64,000 nt of DNA from Bifidobacterium leontopitheci. Its GTDB lineage: Bacteria > Actinomycetota > Actinomycetes > Actinomycetales > Bifidobacteriaceae. Made by a program: the position numbers and the translations under genes. The notes under the pieces are model-generated. The model saw only the letters and a list, made by a program, of their open reading frames with translations, made no database searches and was not told where the DNA came from. The DNA lies in contig NZ_WBVT01000001.1 in the NCBI RefSeq assembly GCF_009193355.1, positions 124,001 to 188,000 on the forward strand, written 5' to 3'. Shown one piece after another: positions 9,740-18,219 of the stretch. Each line of letters begins with the position of its first letter. Positions within the stretch are counted from its first letter, which is position 1.

Positions 9740-10279
9740 ATGATTGTCGCAGTAACAGGCCATCAGCGCATCCCCGCGCAGGCCATGCCGTATGTGCGGC
9801 GCGGCGTGCGGGACTACCTCGCGTCGCGCCTCGTCTCGTCGGCGGCACTGCAAAGCGCGGCGGCCGTCGCGTTCGGCGGTGGCGCGTCCGGTGCGGTCTC
9901 TTCGGGGGCCACGCTCGTCAGCTGTCTCGCCGTCGGAGCCGACCAGCTGACCGCCGACATCGCGTTGCGGCTCGGCTACGACCTCACCGCGATGATTCCG
10001 GCTCGCGGCTATGAGACGACCTTCGACGAGGTCGGGCTCTACGAGTATCAGCGTCTCGTCAGGCAGGCCAGCCGCACGGTCACGCTCGACTTCGACCACC
10101 CATGCGGCGAGGCGTATATGGCCGCAGGACTGCGTCTGCTCGACGCCTGCGACGAGCTGCTCGCCGTCTGGGACGGCTACCCGTCGGCCGGGCTCGGCGG
10201 CACCGGCGACGTCGTGACGTACGCCCGTCACGCCGGCATCCCCGTACATGTGGTATGGCCTGCCGGGGTGAGGCACTGA
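9740..10279 (+). CDS. SLOG/Rossmann-like nucleotide-sensing domain protein
   Basis: A 179-aa protein beginning MIVAVTGHQRIP, then a Gly-rich stretch and LVSCLAVGADQLTADIALRLGY, and later GGTGDVVTYARHAGIPVHVV. This is the pattern of SLOG superfamily (LOG/DprA/YpsA-like) domains, which bind nucleotides or nucleotide-derived ligands and often occur in bacterial conflict systems. A TACACT box lies 6 nt before the ATG, so the message may be leaderless, although a GAAGG could also serve ribosome binding. The stop overlaps the next gene by one base (TGATG). It is the first gene of a coupled three-gene operon. The domain call is by eye from motifs; the ligand is unknown. Confidence 0.65.
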   Translation: MIVAVTGHQRIPAQAMPYVRRGVRDYLASRLVSSAALQSAAAVAFGGGASGAVSSGATLVSCLAVGADQLTADIALRLGYDLTAMIPARGYETTFDEVGLYEYQRLVRQASRTVTLDFDHPCGEAYMAAGLRLLDACDELLAVWDGYPSAGLGGTGDVVTYARHAGIPVHVVWPAGVRH

Positions 10280-13086
10280 TGGCGGCGGCATCGCAGCGCT
10301 CTGCCGCGCCTGCCGCATCCCCGTGGAAGCGGCCGTCCACGGACGACCGTAGCAGGCGGCTGTCTGACGCATGGTATCCCGGCGAATGGCTGGAGCCGGT
10401 CGAGCCGGATATCGTCAAACCCTTCCTCGAGCGGTACATGATCGGCATGTCGGAACGCATGGCCGCATACCTGCGTGCGCAGGGCGCCTCGCTGGACGAC
10501 GGTCCGGACGCCGGTCCAGGCACGTCCCGCGGCGTCGACTTTCTGAACCTGTGCCTGATCGTCGACCAGGAGCATACGTTCCCGATCGGCGAGCGCAACC
10601 TCGCCGACGGCACGTACGAGCCGGACGAGGAGACGACCATGTATGCGGCGATGATGCTGCAGCGTGAGTTTGACCGGTTCATCGATTTCGTCGCCGGGCT
10701 CGACCCGCGCATCGACCGGCGCGGCTTCGTCGCCGCGCTGAACGAGGCCTACGGGTTCGCGGGGGACATCGACTCCGACGCGTTCCTGTCCGCGCTCGCC
10801 TCACGTGCGGCCGGGCAGATGGCGAGGGAGCGGCTGCGACAGTGGGCGGGCGGCGTCACATGCGGCGACCGACTGTCTGCGCCGTGCGGTGCCGGAGACG
10901 ACGCGGCTGGGGAAGGCTCGGCTGGGAACAGCGCGACCGGAGACGACGCGGCTGGGGACGACGGTAGCGGAGACGATGCCGGATGGCAGGACGCATGGGA
11001 GGCCGTTGCGCTCCGATACGCCGGCGCATGGGGGCTGGCCGGCGGCGCCGTCTCCGGCCGTGCGGCGTCCACGGTTCGCGGCAGAAGATCGTCCTGCAGG
11101 TCCGGCATGCCGGCGGCGCTCGAGCGGGCGCGGACCCATTGGGTGAAGTGCGTGAGCGGGACGAAACGGCACACGCCGCGTCTGCGGCGCGATGTGGAAC
11201 TGTGGTGCATCTGGCACGCGGTGCTGGAGACCGTGTGGCATGCGGACGAGCAGGCCTACGACGCGCGGTGGGGGCGCACGCCGCAGTCAGAGCGTGACTC
11301 GAGACGGTTCGACGGGCTTGCGCCGTGGACGGCTGCGTCCGGCGTTGCGGATGGTACCGGTTCCGGCACGTCGGCGAATGCCGGCGACGGTGGCGTTTCG
11401 GACGGTGGCGTTGCTGTCGATGGCGCTGCTCTAGGGGATGCCGGCTCTGATGACGTGCCGGACGGTACCTCATGGAACACGCTGATGGGTCGCATGACCG
11501 TCACGCATATGCGCGTGTCGCGCGGCTACGCCCGTTGGTGCGACATGATGCCGCAGGAGCGTGACGTGGCGCAGATCAGGCTCGCGGCGCGCGCCATCGC
11601 CGACGATGCCGCGTTTCTCGGCCGCGTGCTGTTCGCCGTATGCAACGCCCTGACGCGCGGCGGCGAGACGCCACGCAATGCCGGCGAGGCCATGCGCATG
11701 ATGCTTGCCTACGCCTGCATCGGCAAGACGGTCCGCATGGGCGGCGGTTCGACTCCAGCCGGCGGGGAAGCCGGCGAGTACGTCTACGTCGGCCTGCGCA
11801 ACGCGATCCTCGGATACGGCGGCTATCAGGGCGTGCGGCGTACGCTCGCGGCGGACGAATACCGCGACTATGTCACGCTCGTCTCCGGCGGTGCCGCGGA
11901 CGGTCCGTCATATGGGGACATGGCCGAGGCGGCGGACGATGATACCGATGACATCGGCGGGGCGGCACGGTCGGTGGCGTCATCGGTGGCGTCATCGTCG
12001 GCGCAGGATTCACGCCGCCGCAGCGTATGGGTGTTCCCCGGCATGGCCGACCGGTACGAGTCCGTCAAGGACGAAATGACCTCGCGCGCCGCGCAGGCCA
12101 CGTTCGGCGCGTCCGGGGTCCCGGGCGTGCCCGGCGACGATGATGGCGAGCCCGAAGCCGGCATCATGCCCGAATCCTGGTGGCGGTTCCACCGCGTGGC
12201 CGACCAGGCCGTCAGCCGTTGGATCGGCGGCGAGACCATACACGCCGAAGCGGTCGACGGGCACGGGCACACGCTCGCCTACCGGTCCACGAACCCGATC
12301 GCAGCGTATCAGGACGTCAACGCATGGCGTCTCGGCGAAGCGCTCGAACGGTATGAGGGCGAAAGCGGCTGGGGCAGCGGAGGCCGTCTCGCCGACCTGT
12401 ATCGCGACCGCGGGCACCTGAGCAAAGGCGGCGGCAAGGCGTCGGACCGGTCCATCCGCGACTATGCGGTCAGCGCGCGCGGTGTCGGCGACGCCGTGCA
12501 GTATCTGGCCGCGGTCGCCGGACTGGGCATGATGCTCGGCTCCAGCGACTCGGTTGAGATGTTCGTCCGTCTCATCGACCTGTGCGACGCGCGCGGCGGC
12601 GAGACGTTCCGCAAGGCCTGCTGGACGCTGATCCGCGTGGCCAAGGCGAAACGGCTGCGGCTCACCGTGCCGAGCGCCCACGGCAGACGCATCGGCATCA
12701 GACTGCTCGCATGGACGCTGGCGGATCCGGAACGTCTCGCCGAAGCGGCAAAGGAGTTCAAGATCGTCAACCTTGCGCGTGCGCTTGGTGAAGGAACGGC
12801 GACCATTGAAAACTGGCGTGACGTCGCGCGTATGATTGACGCCGCCGAACACACCGTGCGCGGCACAATGCTCGCCGCGTTCGCGAAACTGCGCGCCGGC
12901 GACCGACGATGGGCACAAATCCGCGTCATGCCGGCCGAATGCGTCGGGTCGCTGATCGACGGCGGGGACGAAGGCGTGTGCGCATGGCACACGGCCGCCG
13001 CCTCGACTGCATCGGCTGACCGTGCCGTGGACGGTGCCGCGAACGGCGGCGACGGTACGGCGCGGCAGACAAGGAGGACACGATGA
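10279..13086 (+). CDS. Large protein of unknown function (935 aa), partner of the SLOG protein
   Basis: I do not recognise this family. The protein is soluble-looking, without signal peptide, membrane span or P-loop. Residues about 20-190 are a conserved-looking alpha-rich block (DAWYPGEWLEPVEPDIVKPF, FLNLCLIVDQEHTFPIGERN). A low-complexity Asp/Gly/Ala stretch follows (about 205-240), then a helical middle and a C-terminal alpha-helical block with KGGGKASDRSIRDYA and TFRKACWTLIRVAKAKRLRL. The start is the ATG that overlaps the SLOG stop; an upstream extension of the frame runs inside the SLOG gene and is rejected. Its end overlaps the next gene in ATGA. Tight coupling suggests all three products work in a fixed ratio, possibly as one complex. 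Confidence 0.8.
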   Translation: MAAASQRSAAPAASPWKRPSTDDRSRRLSDAWYPGEWLEPVEPDIVKPFLERYMIGMSERMAAYLRAQGASLDDGPDAGPGTSRGVDFLNLCLIVDQEHTFPIGERNLADGTYEPDEETTMYAAMMLQREFDRFIDFVAGLDPRIDRRGFVAALNEAYGFAGDIDSDAFLSALASRAAGQMARERLRQWAGGVTCGDRLSAPCGAGDDAAGEGSAGNSATGDDAAGDDGSGDDAGWQDAWEAVALRYAGAWGLAGGAVSGRAASTVRGRRSSCRSGMPAALERARTHWVKCVSGTKRHTPRLRRDVELWCIWHAVLETVWHADEQAYDARWGRTPQSERDSRRFDGLAPWTAASGVADGTGSGTSANAGDGGVSDGGVAVDGAALGDAGSDDVPDGTSWNTLMGRMTVTHMRVSRGYARWCDMMPQERDVAQIRLAARAIADDAAFLGRVLFAVCNALTRGGETPRNAGEAMRMMLAYACIGKTVRMGGGSTPAGGEAGEYVYVGLRNAILGYGGYQGVRRTLAADEYRDYVTLVSGGAADGPSYGDMAEAADDDTDDIGGAARSVASSVASSSAQDSRRRSVWVFPGMADRYESVKDEMTSRAAQATFGASGVPGVPGDDDGEPEAGIMPESWWRFHRVADQAVSRWIGGETIHAEAVDGHGHTLAYRSTNPIAAYQDVNAWRLGEALERYEGESGWGSGGRLADLYRDRGHLSKGGGKASDRSIRDYAVSARGVGDAVQYLAAVAGLGMMLGSSDSVEMFVRLIDLCDARGGETFRKACWTLIRVAKAKRLRLTVPSAHGRRIGIRLLAWTLADPERLAEAAKEFKIVNLARALGEGTATIENWRDVARMIDAAEHTVRGTMLAAFAKLRAGDRRWAQIRVMPAECVGSLIDGGDEGVCAWHTAAASTASADRAVDGAANGGDGTARQTRRTR

Positions 13087-13802
13087 GCGACATCTACAAG
13101 CCGTCTTCGGCCGGTGGATCCCGCGACGGTTCCGGCCCAGCGTCGCCATGGTCTGACGGTCGGCGACGTCCCTTCACGCCACGCGAGGTGATCGCGGGCG
13201 TCACCGGCGGCTTCGATCAGGAGCTCGCCGGCAAGATGCTCGCTGACGATGTCGCACTCGCCTACGTGAACCGGTATCTGACCAGGTACCGGGCGCTCGC
13301 CGGACACCTGCCGTACCCATACGAGAGCCGCATCGAACGCGAATGCAACGAGCCCACGGAAGATGGCGACGCCGACCTCAAGGTCGCGCTCGCCATCGGC
13401 TACGGCGTGCCCGACAGCATGTTCGATGAGCTGCAGCAGGAACTGGACGATTGGGACGGCGCCGTCACCATGGGGGCCATGGAGTTCGACGCCGAGCTCG
13501 CCTCGCTGCTTGAGCCGGTGCTGCTCGGCGACGAGACGGGGGAGCGGCCGGCCGTCGGCGAACACTGGGATGTGGAGTTCTCCTCGCAGCGTTGTCGGGT
13601 GCGGGTGCGGCGCGATACTGCCGACGACACGCTTACGGTCGCCGTCGACATGCCCGAACGTGATGGTTTGCACCGGCTGACGTTGCGGTTCGCGGACGGT
13701 AGCGACCTGACGCTCGACATCGACGTCAAACGCGGCTCATGGCGCCGCGGCGGCATCGACGCCGGCGGCACCGGCCTCCCCACCGCCTGCACCCTGTCCT
13801 AA
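13083..13802 (+). CDS. Hypothetical protein, third gene of the SLOG operon (239 aa)
   Basis: Function not recognised. The start overlaps the stop of the 935-aa gene in ATGA. The N-terminal half contains FTPREVIAGVTGGFDQELAG and a helical segment rich in acidic residues; the C-terminal third looks like beta strands (DVEFSSQRCRVRVRRDTADD, then LRFADGSDLTLDIDVKRGSW). No signal peptide or membrane span is seen. The gene ends directly before hairpin array 2. Translational coupling to a SLOG-like sensor and a very large partner suggests an adaptor or regulatory role, which is inference. Confidence 0.75.
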   Translation: MSDIYKPSSAGGSRDGSGPASPWSDGRRRPFTPREVIAGVTGGFDQELAGKMLADDVALAYVNRYLTRYRALAGHLPYPYESRIERECNEPTEDGDADLKVALAIGYGVPDSMFDELQQELDDWDGAVTMGAMEFDAELASLLEPVLLGDETGERPAVGEHWDVEFSSQRCRVRVRRDTADDTLTVAVDMPERDGLHRLTLRFADGSDLTLDIDVKRGSWRRGGIDAGGTGLPTACTLS

Positions 13803-13804
13803 TC

Positions 13805-14002
13805 GACCGACCGTACTGTAACGGCTGCTACGAGTACGGTCGGTTGAACAATAATGACCGACCGTACCCGAATGGGCTGTTACGGGTACGGTTCGTCGGG
13901 AAAAACCGACCGACCGTACTCGAATGGGTTGCTCCGAGTACGCTCCGTCAGGAAAAACCGACCGACCGTACTCGGAGGAGCGGCTACGAGTACGGTCGGT
14001 TG
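13805..14002. repeat. Array of four hairpin units, 51-52 bp period (array 2)
   Basis: Units start at 13805, 13856, 13908 and 13960. Each pairs GACCGACCGTACTCG with CGAGTACGGTCGGTT or a variant around a 13-15 nt loop; AT-rich spacers such as AACAATAAT or GGAAAAA separate them. The array begins right at the stop of the 239-aa gene and runs straight into the structured element at 14008. It can be read as protein in several frames, but those reflect the repeat and not a gene. Confidence 0.88.
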
Positions 14003-14007
14003 TCTCG

Positions 14008-14162
14008 GCCCCCTCGGTGGAGGGCCGAGCCGTATAGCAAACAGCGGAGCTGTTTGTAGGCGAGGTGCGAGCGACAGCGAGCCAGTATTGAGTCGGCCGT
14101 AGGCCGTCCGTAATTGCAGGACGCTGTCGCGGCCGGCGGCCGTGACTGGGGGAGCGCCACCC
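14008..14162. repeat. Structured dispersed element, long form (copy 1)
   Basis: About 155 bp made of successive hairpins: an opening CCCTCGGTGGAGGG, then CAAACAGC-gga-GCTGTTTG, CGGCC-gta-GGCCG, and a closing CGCGGCC-ggc-GGCCGTG followed by TGGGGGAG. A second long copy lies at 46124-46265 and short copies lacking the middle occur elsewhere. Between the long copies, paired arms change together (AGC/GCT against GAC/GTC in the second hairpin). Confidence 0.8.
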
Positions 14163-14216
14163 GCGACGAACAATAAACGTCAGTCGCCGGCCATCAGACA
14201 CGTATCCACCACCGCG

Positions 14217-15437
14217 CTACCGTTTATGCTGGATATCCCAATACAGCCGTCCCAGATCGGTGAGCCGCACATACCCCTGCCGTCCGGTCGGCTCCTGCCG
14301 GTCCGCATCCCACTCAGCCAGGCAAGCCCAGAACAGGTCCGCCGGATGCTCCGAACCGTCCCCATCGCGAATGAACGCCTCCAGCAGTTTCGCGTTACGC
14401 AGATGCTTGAACAGTTCCATGTCGCGCTGCAGGCCATCCAGCTCATCCCATGTCTCGCTGCCGAACCTCATCACGCCCTCGCGTGCGGTCGGCGACTCAT
14501 GTTCGGGATGCACAGCGACCGCGGCCTCCTTGGTTGGGAATCCCGTGAACGCAGTCAACGGCACACCGTCGAACTCGCGCACGGCCCCTCGCCGGCGACG
14601 TGACATCGGCCCCGCAGTCTGCATGCCGTCCGGCGCGATGCGAGCCAGCTCCTCCTCGGTGATCTGCCGGCTCGCGTTCACCTGGCGCAGCACCGTCGTC
14701 GCTTCGCTCCACGTGCGCAGCACCGGCTGCTGACCGTCCTCGCCGAGGTTGAGCAGCGCGCATACGGTGGAGTGCAACGACAGTGGTGTGATCACGCCCT
14801 GCACGTCCGCCGCACTGCCCTGCAGGGCCGCCATGAGCGCGCTGGTGTACAGCAGGTGCGTACCGAACAGGGATTGGGAGGCCGTATGCTCATCCGTGCT
14901 GGCGAGCACGGTCGTGTTGCGCGGCCACTCCATCGCCGCCGCCACGCCCGCGTGACAGCAGTCGAGGATGATCGTGATGCTGCCCGCCTGCGACGAGAAC
15001 GCGGCTTCACGGATCGCGCTCACGCGAATGCCACGGCGATGGGCGTCATCGCTGTCATCGGCCGTTTCGATGTTGCCGTTCGCCGGCTCGTCGTCCGCGG
15101 TGAGCAGCAGCAGGTCGGCGCCATCGTCGACCGGTATCGCATGACCGGTGAAATAGAACAGCGCGTCGCCCCGCCGCACCATACGGAACAGGTCACGCAT
15201 GCGGTCGGTGAGCGCGTCCGCGGTCATTTCAGGATCGGCGGCGTCGAACGGATCCGGGCAGGCGTATACCGTGCCGCCCAGCAGACGGAAGTTCGGCTGC
15301 GGCGTACGCGGACTGTTCTCGCGCAGCACCTCGGCGAACGCGTGCGCGTCCGTGCAGCAGCAGGACGGCTGCCGCTTTGCGTACGCGGCGCTCGCATACC
15401 GCCCGACACCGATGAACAAAGCCAGCCGTTGCGCCAT
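14217..15437 (-). CDS. Caspase-like cysteine protease (peptidase C14 family)
   Basis: A 406-aa bacterial caspase homolog. The N-terminal domain starts ALFIGVGRY and carries the catalytic His99 in FYFTGHA and the Cys161 of the DCCHAG motif, with the preceding hydrophobic strand ITIILDC. The usual substrate-pocket acidic residues cannot be checked by eye. The C-terminal 100 residues end in YVRLTDLGRLYWD, which resembles the last strand of a winged-helix domain. The start at 15437 is fixed by GAGGAGGT; the frame runs eight codons further upstream through that site. It faces the SLOG operon convergently and lies behind three membrane-protein genes. A role in regulated cell death or defence is plausible but not shown. 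Confidence 0.85.
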   Translation of the reverse strand: MAQRLALFIGVGRYASAAYAKRQPSCCCTDAHAFAEVLRENSPRTPQPNFRLLGGTVYACPDPFDAADPEMTADALTDRMRDLFRMVRRGDALFYFTGHAIPVDDGADLLLLTADDEPANGNIETADDSDDAHRRGIRVSAIREAAFSSQAGSITIILDCCHAGVAAAMEWPRNTTVLASTDEHTASQSLFGTHLLYTSALMAALQGSAADVQGVITPLSLHSTVCALLNLGEDGQQPVLRTWSEATTVLRQVNASRQITEEELARIAPDGMQTAGPMSRRRRGAVREFDGVPLTAFTGFPTKEAAVAVHPEHESPTAREGVMRFGSETWDELDGLQRDMELFKHLRNAKLLEAFIRDGDGSEHPADLFWACLAEWDADRQEPTGRQGYVRLTDLGRLYWDIQHKR

Positions 15438-15468
15438 CGTGACCTCCTCGCTGTACCGCAAAACCCGA

Positions 15469-15480
15469 CAACACGTGTTG
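15469..15480. promoter_or_regulatory. Perfect palindrome CAACACGTGTTG before the caspase gene
   Basis: A 12-bp perfect palindrome lies about 32 bp before the caspase start and just downstream of a TATACC box (minus strand, about 15491-15496). Its position between -10 and ribosome-binding site suits a repressor operator. Confidence 0.4.
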
Positions 15481-15548
15481 ATGGGTATAGTTCCATCCTA
15501 ATACCGTGTCGCGTGCCATCGGGGTTCGGCAATGCGTATGTGCGTCAC

Positions 15549-16739
15549 TTACTGCAGCTTCGCACCGCACTGCGGGCAGAAATTGATGCCGGGGCGCAGC
15601 TTCGTACCGCATTGCGTGCAGAACTGCAGCATGTTCGGCGCAGGCGAAGCAGGGAGCGGAACGGCCGGAGCGATGGTGGGAGCCGTGCCTTGCGTGGGAT
15701 TCGGCATCGGGACAGGCGCGGCGGTCGGCAACGGAACAGGTGCGTGACCCGGAGTCGGTGCCGTCGAGGCAGGTTCAGTCGTGTCATGTGCCGTCGGAGC
15801 CGGCACGGCAGTCACCGGAGCCGGCACGGCAGTCACCGGAGTCGGCACGGCAGTCACCGGAGTCGGCGCGGTGGTCGCCGAAGCGGCGGGGATGGGTACG
15901 GCCGGTGTGGCTTGCGTCGCCGCCGCGGTGCTCAAGGTGCCGGCCGGTATGTCGGACTTGCCGAAGATGCGCTTGACGTTGCCGGTGCCGGGATCCAGCC
16001 ACAGGTCGTTGTACAGCAGATACACTCGGCCCGAAAGCCAGCGAGCCTGCCGGCAGATTGCCGACTGGTACGCGTCGCTGATCGGCGCATCCGGATACCT
16101 GGACAGGTTGCCGGGCGTCAGCAGCCACTCGTACGAGAAACCGGCGATGGTGTACGGCAGGTGCAGGATGTCGTCAAGGAACCCGTCTTTGGGCTTGTAG
16201 GTGCCGTGCAGTTCCTCGTATCGGTCGCGGAAGAACCGGTACATGGCATCATCGTTGGTGAGCATCGTGGCGGCGGTGGTGACGCTGCGGTCATACGCTG
16301 CGCCCAGCGCCGCGAGCAGACCGATTGCCGAGATGACCGCGACCAGCAGCCAGCCGATGAATCCGGGCAGGTTCTGCGCACGCAGGTCGCCGAGTTCCTT
16401 GTTGAGCTGGTCGGCGGACATGTAGCCGTACATCTCCCATACGTCGCCGGTGCCATAGTCCGTGTACCTGTCCGGCTGGAGGATGGACCCTGCCGTATAG
16501 CCATAGTAGGATCCGGCCGGCTTGAGCCCGTAGTAGAGCGCTGCGATGATGCCGATCACGGGGATGACGGCCGCGGCGAACTTCCACCGTTCCTCGAACA
16601 GCGCCGCCATCGCCATCGGTACGAATTTGCACTGCGAAATGTTCCATGCGTCCGGGGTGACCGGTGGAGTGACTTTCATATGGTTTTCGGCAAGCGCGGA
16701 TTCCGCGCCGTCGTTCGATGTTGACGTGCCATTCGTCAT
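15549..16739 (-). CDS. Membrane protein with proline-rich linker and C-terminal zinc ribbon
   Basis: Protein of 396 aa with unknown function. After a polar N-terminus, two hydrophobic spans are visible (FAAAVIPVIGIIAALYYGL and GFIGWLLVAVISAIGLLAAL). A long Ala/Pro/Thr linker contains 21-bp DNA repeats encoding VTAVPAP units at about 15785-15870. The last 25 residues are a zinc ribbon (CTQC, ten residues, CPQC) of the kind often fused to membrane sensors. It lies in a minus-strand series between the caspase and two small membrane proteins, with 112 bp to the caspase start. The number of linker repeats is likely variable. Confidence 0.78.
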   Translation of the reverse strand: MTNGTSTSNDGAESALAENHMKVTPPVTPDAWNISQCKFVPMAMAALFEERWKFAAAVIPVIGIIAALYYGLKPAGSYYGYTAGSILQPDRYTDYGTGDVWEMYGYMSADQLNKELGDLRAQNLPGFIGWLLVAVISAIGLLAALGAAYDRSVTTAATMLTNDDAMYRFFRDRYEELHGTYKPKDGFLDDILHLPYTIAGFSYEWLLTPGNLSRYPDAPISDAYQSAICRQARWLSGRVYLLYNDLWLDPGTGNVKRIFGKSDIPAGTLSTAAATQATPAVPIPAASATTAPTPVTAVPTPVTAVPAPVTAVPAPTAHDTTEPASTAPTPGHAPVPLPTAAPVPMPNPTQGTAPTIAPAVPLPASPAPNMLQFCTQCGTKLRPGINFCPQCGAKLQ

Positions 16740-16909
16740 GATGATTCCTTACCGTGTCGTCGTGTCGTCGTGTGGTGACGTTCGCCCGAAGTGCTGATGT
16801 CGGTGAGGCGTTGGCGTCGGCTACGGTGTCGTAGACGACGCCAACGCCGTTCAGCCGATCTGCGGGTCGGGCAGGTCGCCGTTGGGCATGCCGGTCAGGT
16901 GATCTCCGG

Positions 16910-17485
16910 TCACGGCCTCGGCGGCAGCGGAACGGCGGGTGCTGTGCCGGAGCCTGCGGCCGGCGCCGGCGTGGTCGTGGCTGCAGCGGCTGCGGTGTTC
17001 GCCGCAGCCGCCTTCTGCCGGGCGTTCCGGTTCGCCTGTTCGACCACGTCCTCGACCCACGACTTGAGCGTCTTCATCTCATCGATGTTGCGCACCACGT
17101 CGTCCACGGTCGTCCAGTTGATGAAGCCGAACTCCGCCCGGTGGAACTGCTGGTTGAGCACCAGATACGCGGTGAACTCGCTGCCGCCCACGGTGCGCAG
17201 GTGGATCGCATGGTAGGCCCACTGGATGCCGTTGGGCTGATCCTTCGTCACTTCCAGCTTGTCGTCGAACGGCGAGACGTTCAGCAGCGGCCGGATGTCG
17301 GACCAGTCGGCGGTGCACGGGTAGCGGAACTCGCGCCCGGTGATCTCCTGCTGCTCCCGGTACGTCTTGCGGTTGAACACGTTGCGGTTCATCGCCGCGT
17401 CGGCCTTGTTCTCAAGCCATTGCCACACCACGGCGATGGCGACGATCGCGGCGAAGAACAGTATGCCGAGAATCGTGTTGTCCAT
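16910..17485 (-). CDS. N-terminally membrane-anchored protein of unknown function (191 aa)
   Basis: The first 22 residues form a single span (TILGILFFAAIVAIAVVWQW) without a cleavage site, so the protein is probably anchored. The body contains EFRYPCTADWSDIRPLLNV and WAYHAIHLRTVGGSEFTAYL, possibly a mixed alpha-beta domain, and the C-terminus is an Ala/Pro/Thr-rich tail like the linker of the downstream zinc-ribbon protein. An AAAGGAGC site precedes the ATG. That two neighbours share the same kind of Ala/Pro tail suggests they act together. Confidence 0.72.
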   Translation of the reverse strand: MDNTILGILFFAAIVAIAVVWQWLENKADAAMNRNVFNRKTYREQQEITGREFRYPCTADWSDIRPLLNVSPFDDKLEVTKDQPNGIQWAYHAIHLRTVGGSEFTAYLVLNQQFHRAEFGFINWTTVDDVVRNIDEMKTLKSWVEDVVEQANRNARQKAAAANTAAAAATTTPAPAAGSGTAPAVPLPPRP

Positions 17486-17548
17486 GATGACGCTCCTTTG
17501 TTCCGGATGGTTCCGTGTGCTGATGCGTTGAAGCGGTGTGCCGTCCGC

Positions 17549-17872
17549 TCACAGTCTGGATTCGCGGTCCCGGCGCCGGGCCTCGGCAAGCTCCTCGCGC
17601 AGCTGCGCGATCTTCTGATGCCGCTTCTCCTCCTCGCTTTTCGCGGTGACCAGGAAGATGACGCCGCACAGCAAGGCGATCGGCCCGGCAATCCACGCCC
17701 ACACGTAGATGGTGTTGAACGGCGGCTGATACATGATGAAGGCGAACAGCGTCAACGCTGCGCCGACGCCAAGGGCGGCGAACGCGGTCTTGTACGAGTT
17801 CGACTTCTCCTGCTCGTCGAGTTCCTTCTGGATGGTGCTGATGCCGCGCACCGGCTTGTTCTCGTCAGTCAT
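17549..17872 (-). CDS. Small membrane protein with C-terminal coiled coil (107 aa)
   Basis: Start at 17872 is set by AAGGAG six nt upstream; a longer open frame to 18073 has no ribosome-binding site. The protein has a charged N-terminus (STIQKELDEQEKSNSYK), two membrane spans (AFAALGVGAALTLFAFIMY and AWIAGPIALLCGVIFLV) and a highly charged helical tail (EEEKRHQKIAQLREELAEA) likely to form a coiled coil. It is the first gene of the minus-strand series leading to the caspase, with a conserved upstream element at about 17912-17961. Function unknown. Confidence 0.72.
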   Translation of the reverse strand: MTDENKPVRGISTIQKELDEQEKSNSYKTAFAALGVGAALTLFAFIMYQPPFNTIYVWAWIAGPIALLCGVIFLVTAKSEEEKRHQKIAQLREELAEARRRDRESRL

Positions 17873-17911
17873 GATGTACTCCTTCTCGTTCGGTGTCAGG
17901 GTTCCGGCGAT

Positions 17912-17961
17912 TGCCGTCGCCCGGGACATGTCGCGACTTCGCGTGGTTCGGATATGAAAAA
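17912..17961 (-). promoter_or_regulatory. Conserved TTTTTCATATCC upstream element, copy 1
   Basis: On the minus strand TTTTTTCATATCC is followed by a GCGACATGTCCCGGGCGA segment. The same block, with small changes, lies before the lipoprotein genes at 18220 and 20888. Here the motif ends 76 nt before the start codon at 17872. Confidence 0.5.
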
Positions 17962-18118
17962 ACGGGCGGATTCGGGATATCACGTCGAATCCGTTCGCGA
18001 CATATTCGATGGGGGGAATAAGAGAGAAGGCCAATGCCTTGAAACATCTCTCACTGTATCGCACTGCGCTCATTGCGGCAAGCTCTCTGCGGATGCCATA
18101 CCGACAATGACTGCATGG

Positions 18119-18172
18119 TTTTCATATCCCCTTTCGCCGGTTCGCCGGCATATCTCCGGTGTCGCGGAATGC
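18119..18172 (+). promoter_or_regulatory. Conserved TTTTCATATCC upstream element, copy 2
   Basis: TTTTCATATCC at 18119-18129 is followed by CCGGCATATCTCCGGTGTCG. The motif ends 90 nt before the ATG of the lipoprotein at 18220. It is divergent from copy 1, so the two genes share one regulatory intergenic region. Confidence 0.5.
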
Positions 18173-18219
18173 AACAGCGTCCGCGCATATGCGACACGAA
18201 ACACGAAGAAAGAAGGCAC

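Noticed and set aside
13805..14002. CRISPR array
   Set aside because: The regular period is due to palindromic units with short, similar AT-rich spacers; there are no unique spacers of 30-40 bp and no cas genes.
13805..14173. Small genes read from the hairpin array
   Set aside because: Frames on both strands give repeated Tyr-Gly-Arg-type motifs caused by the DNA repeat, without ribosome-binding sites.
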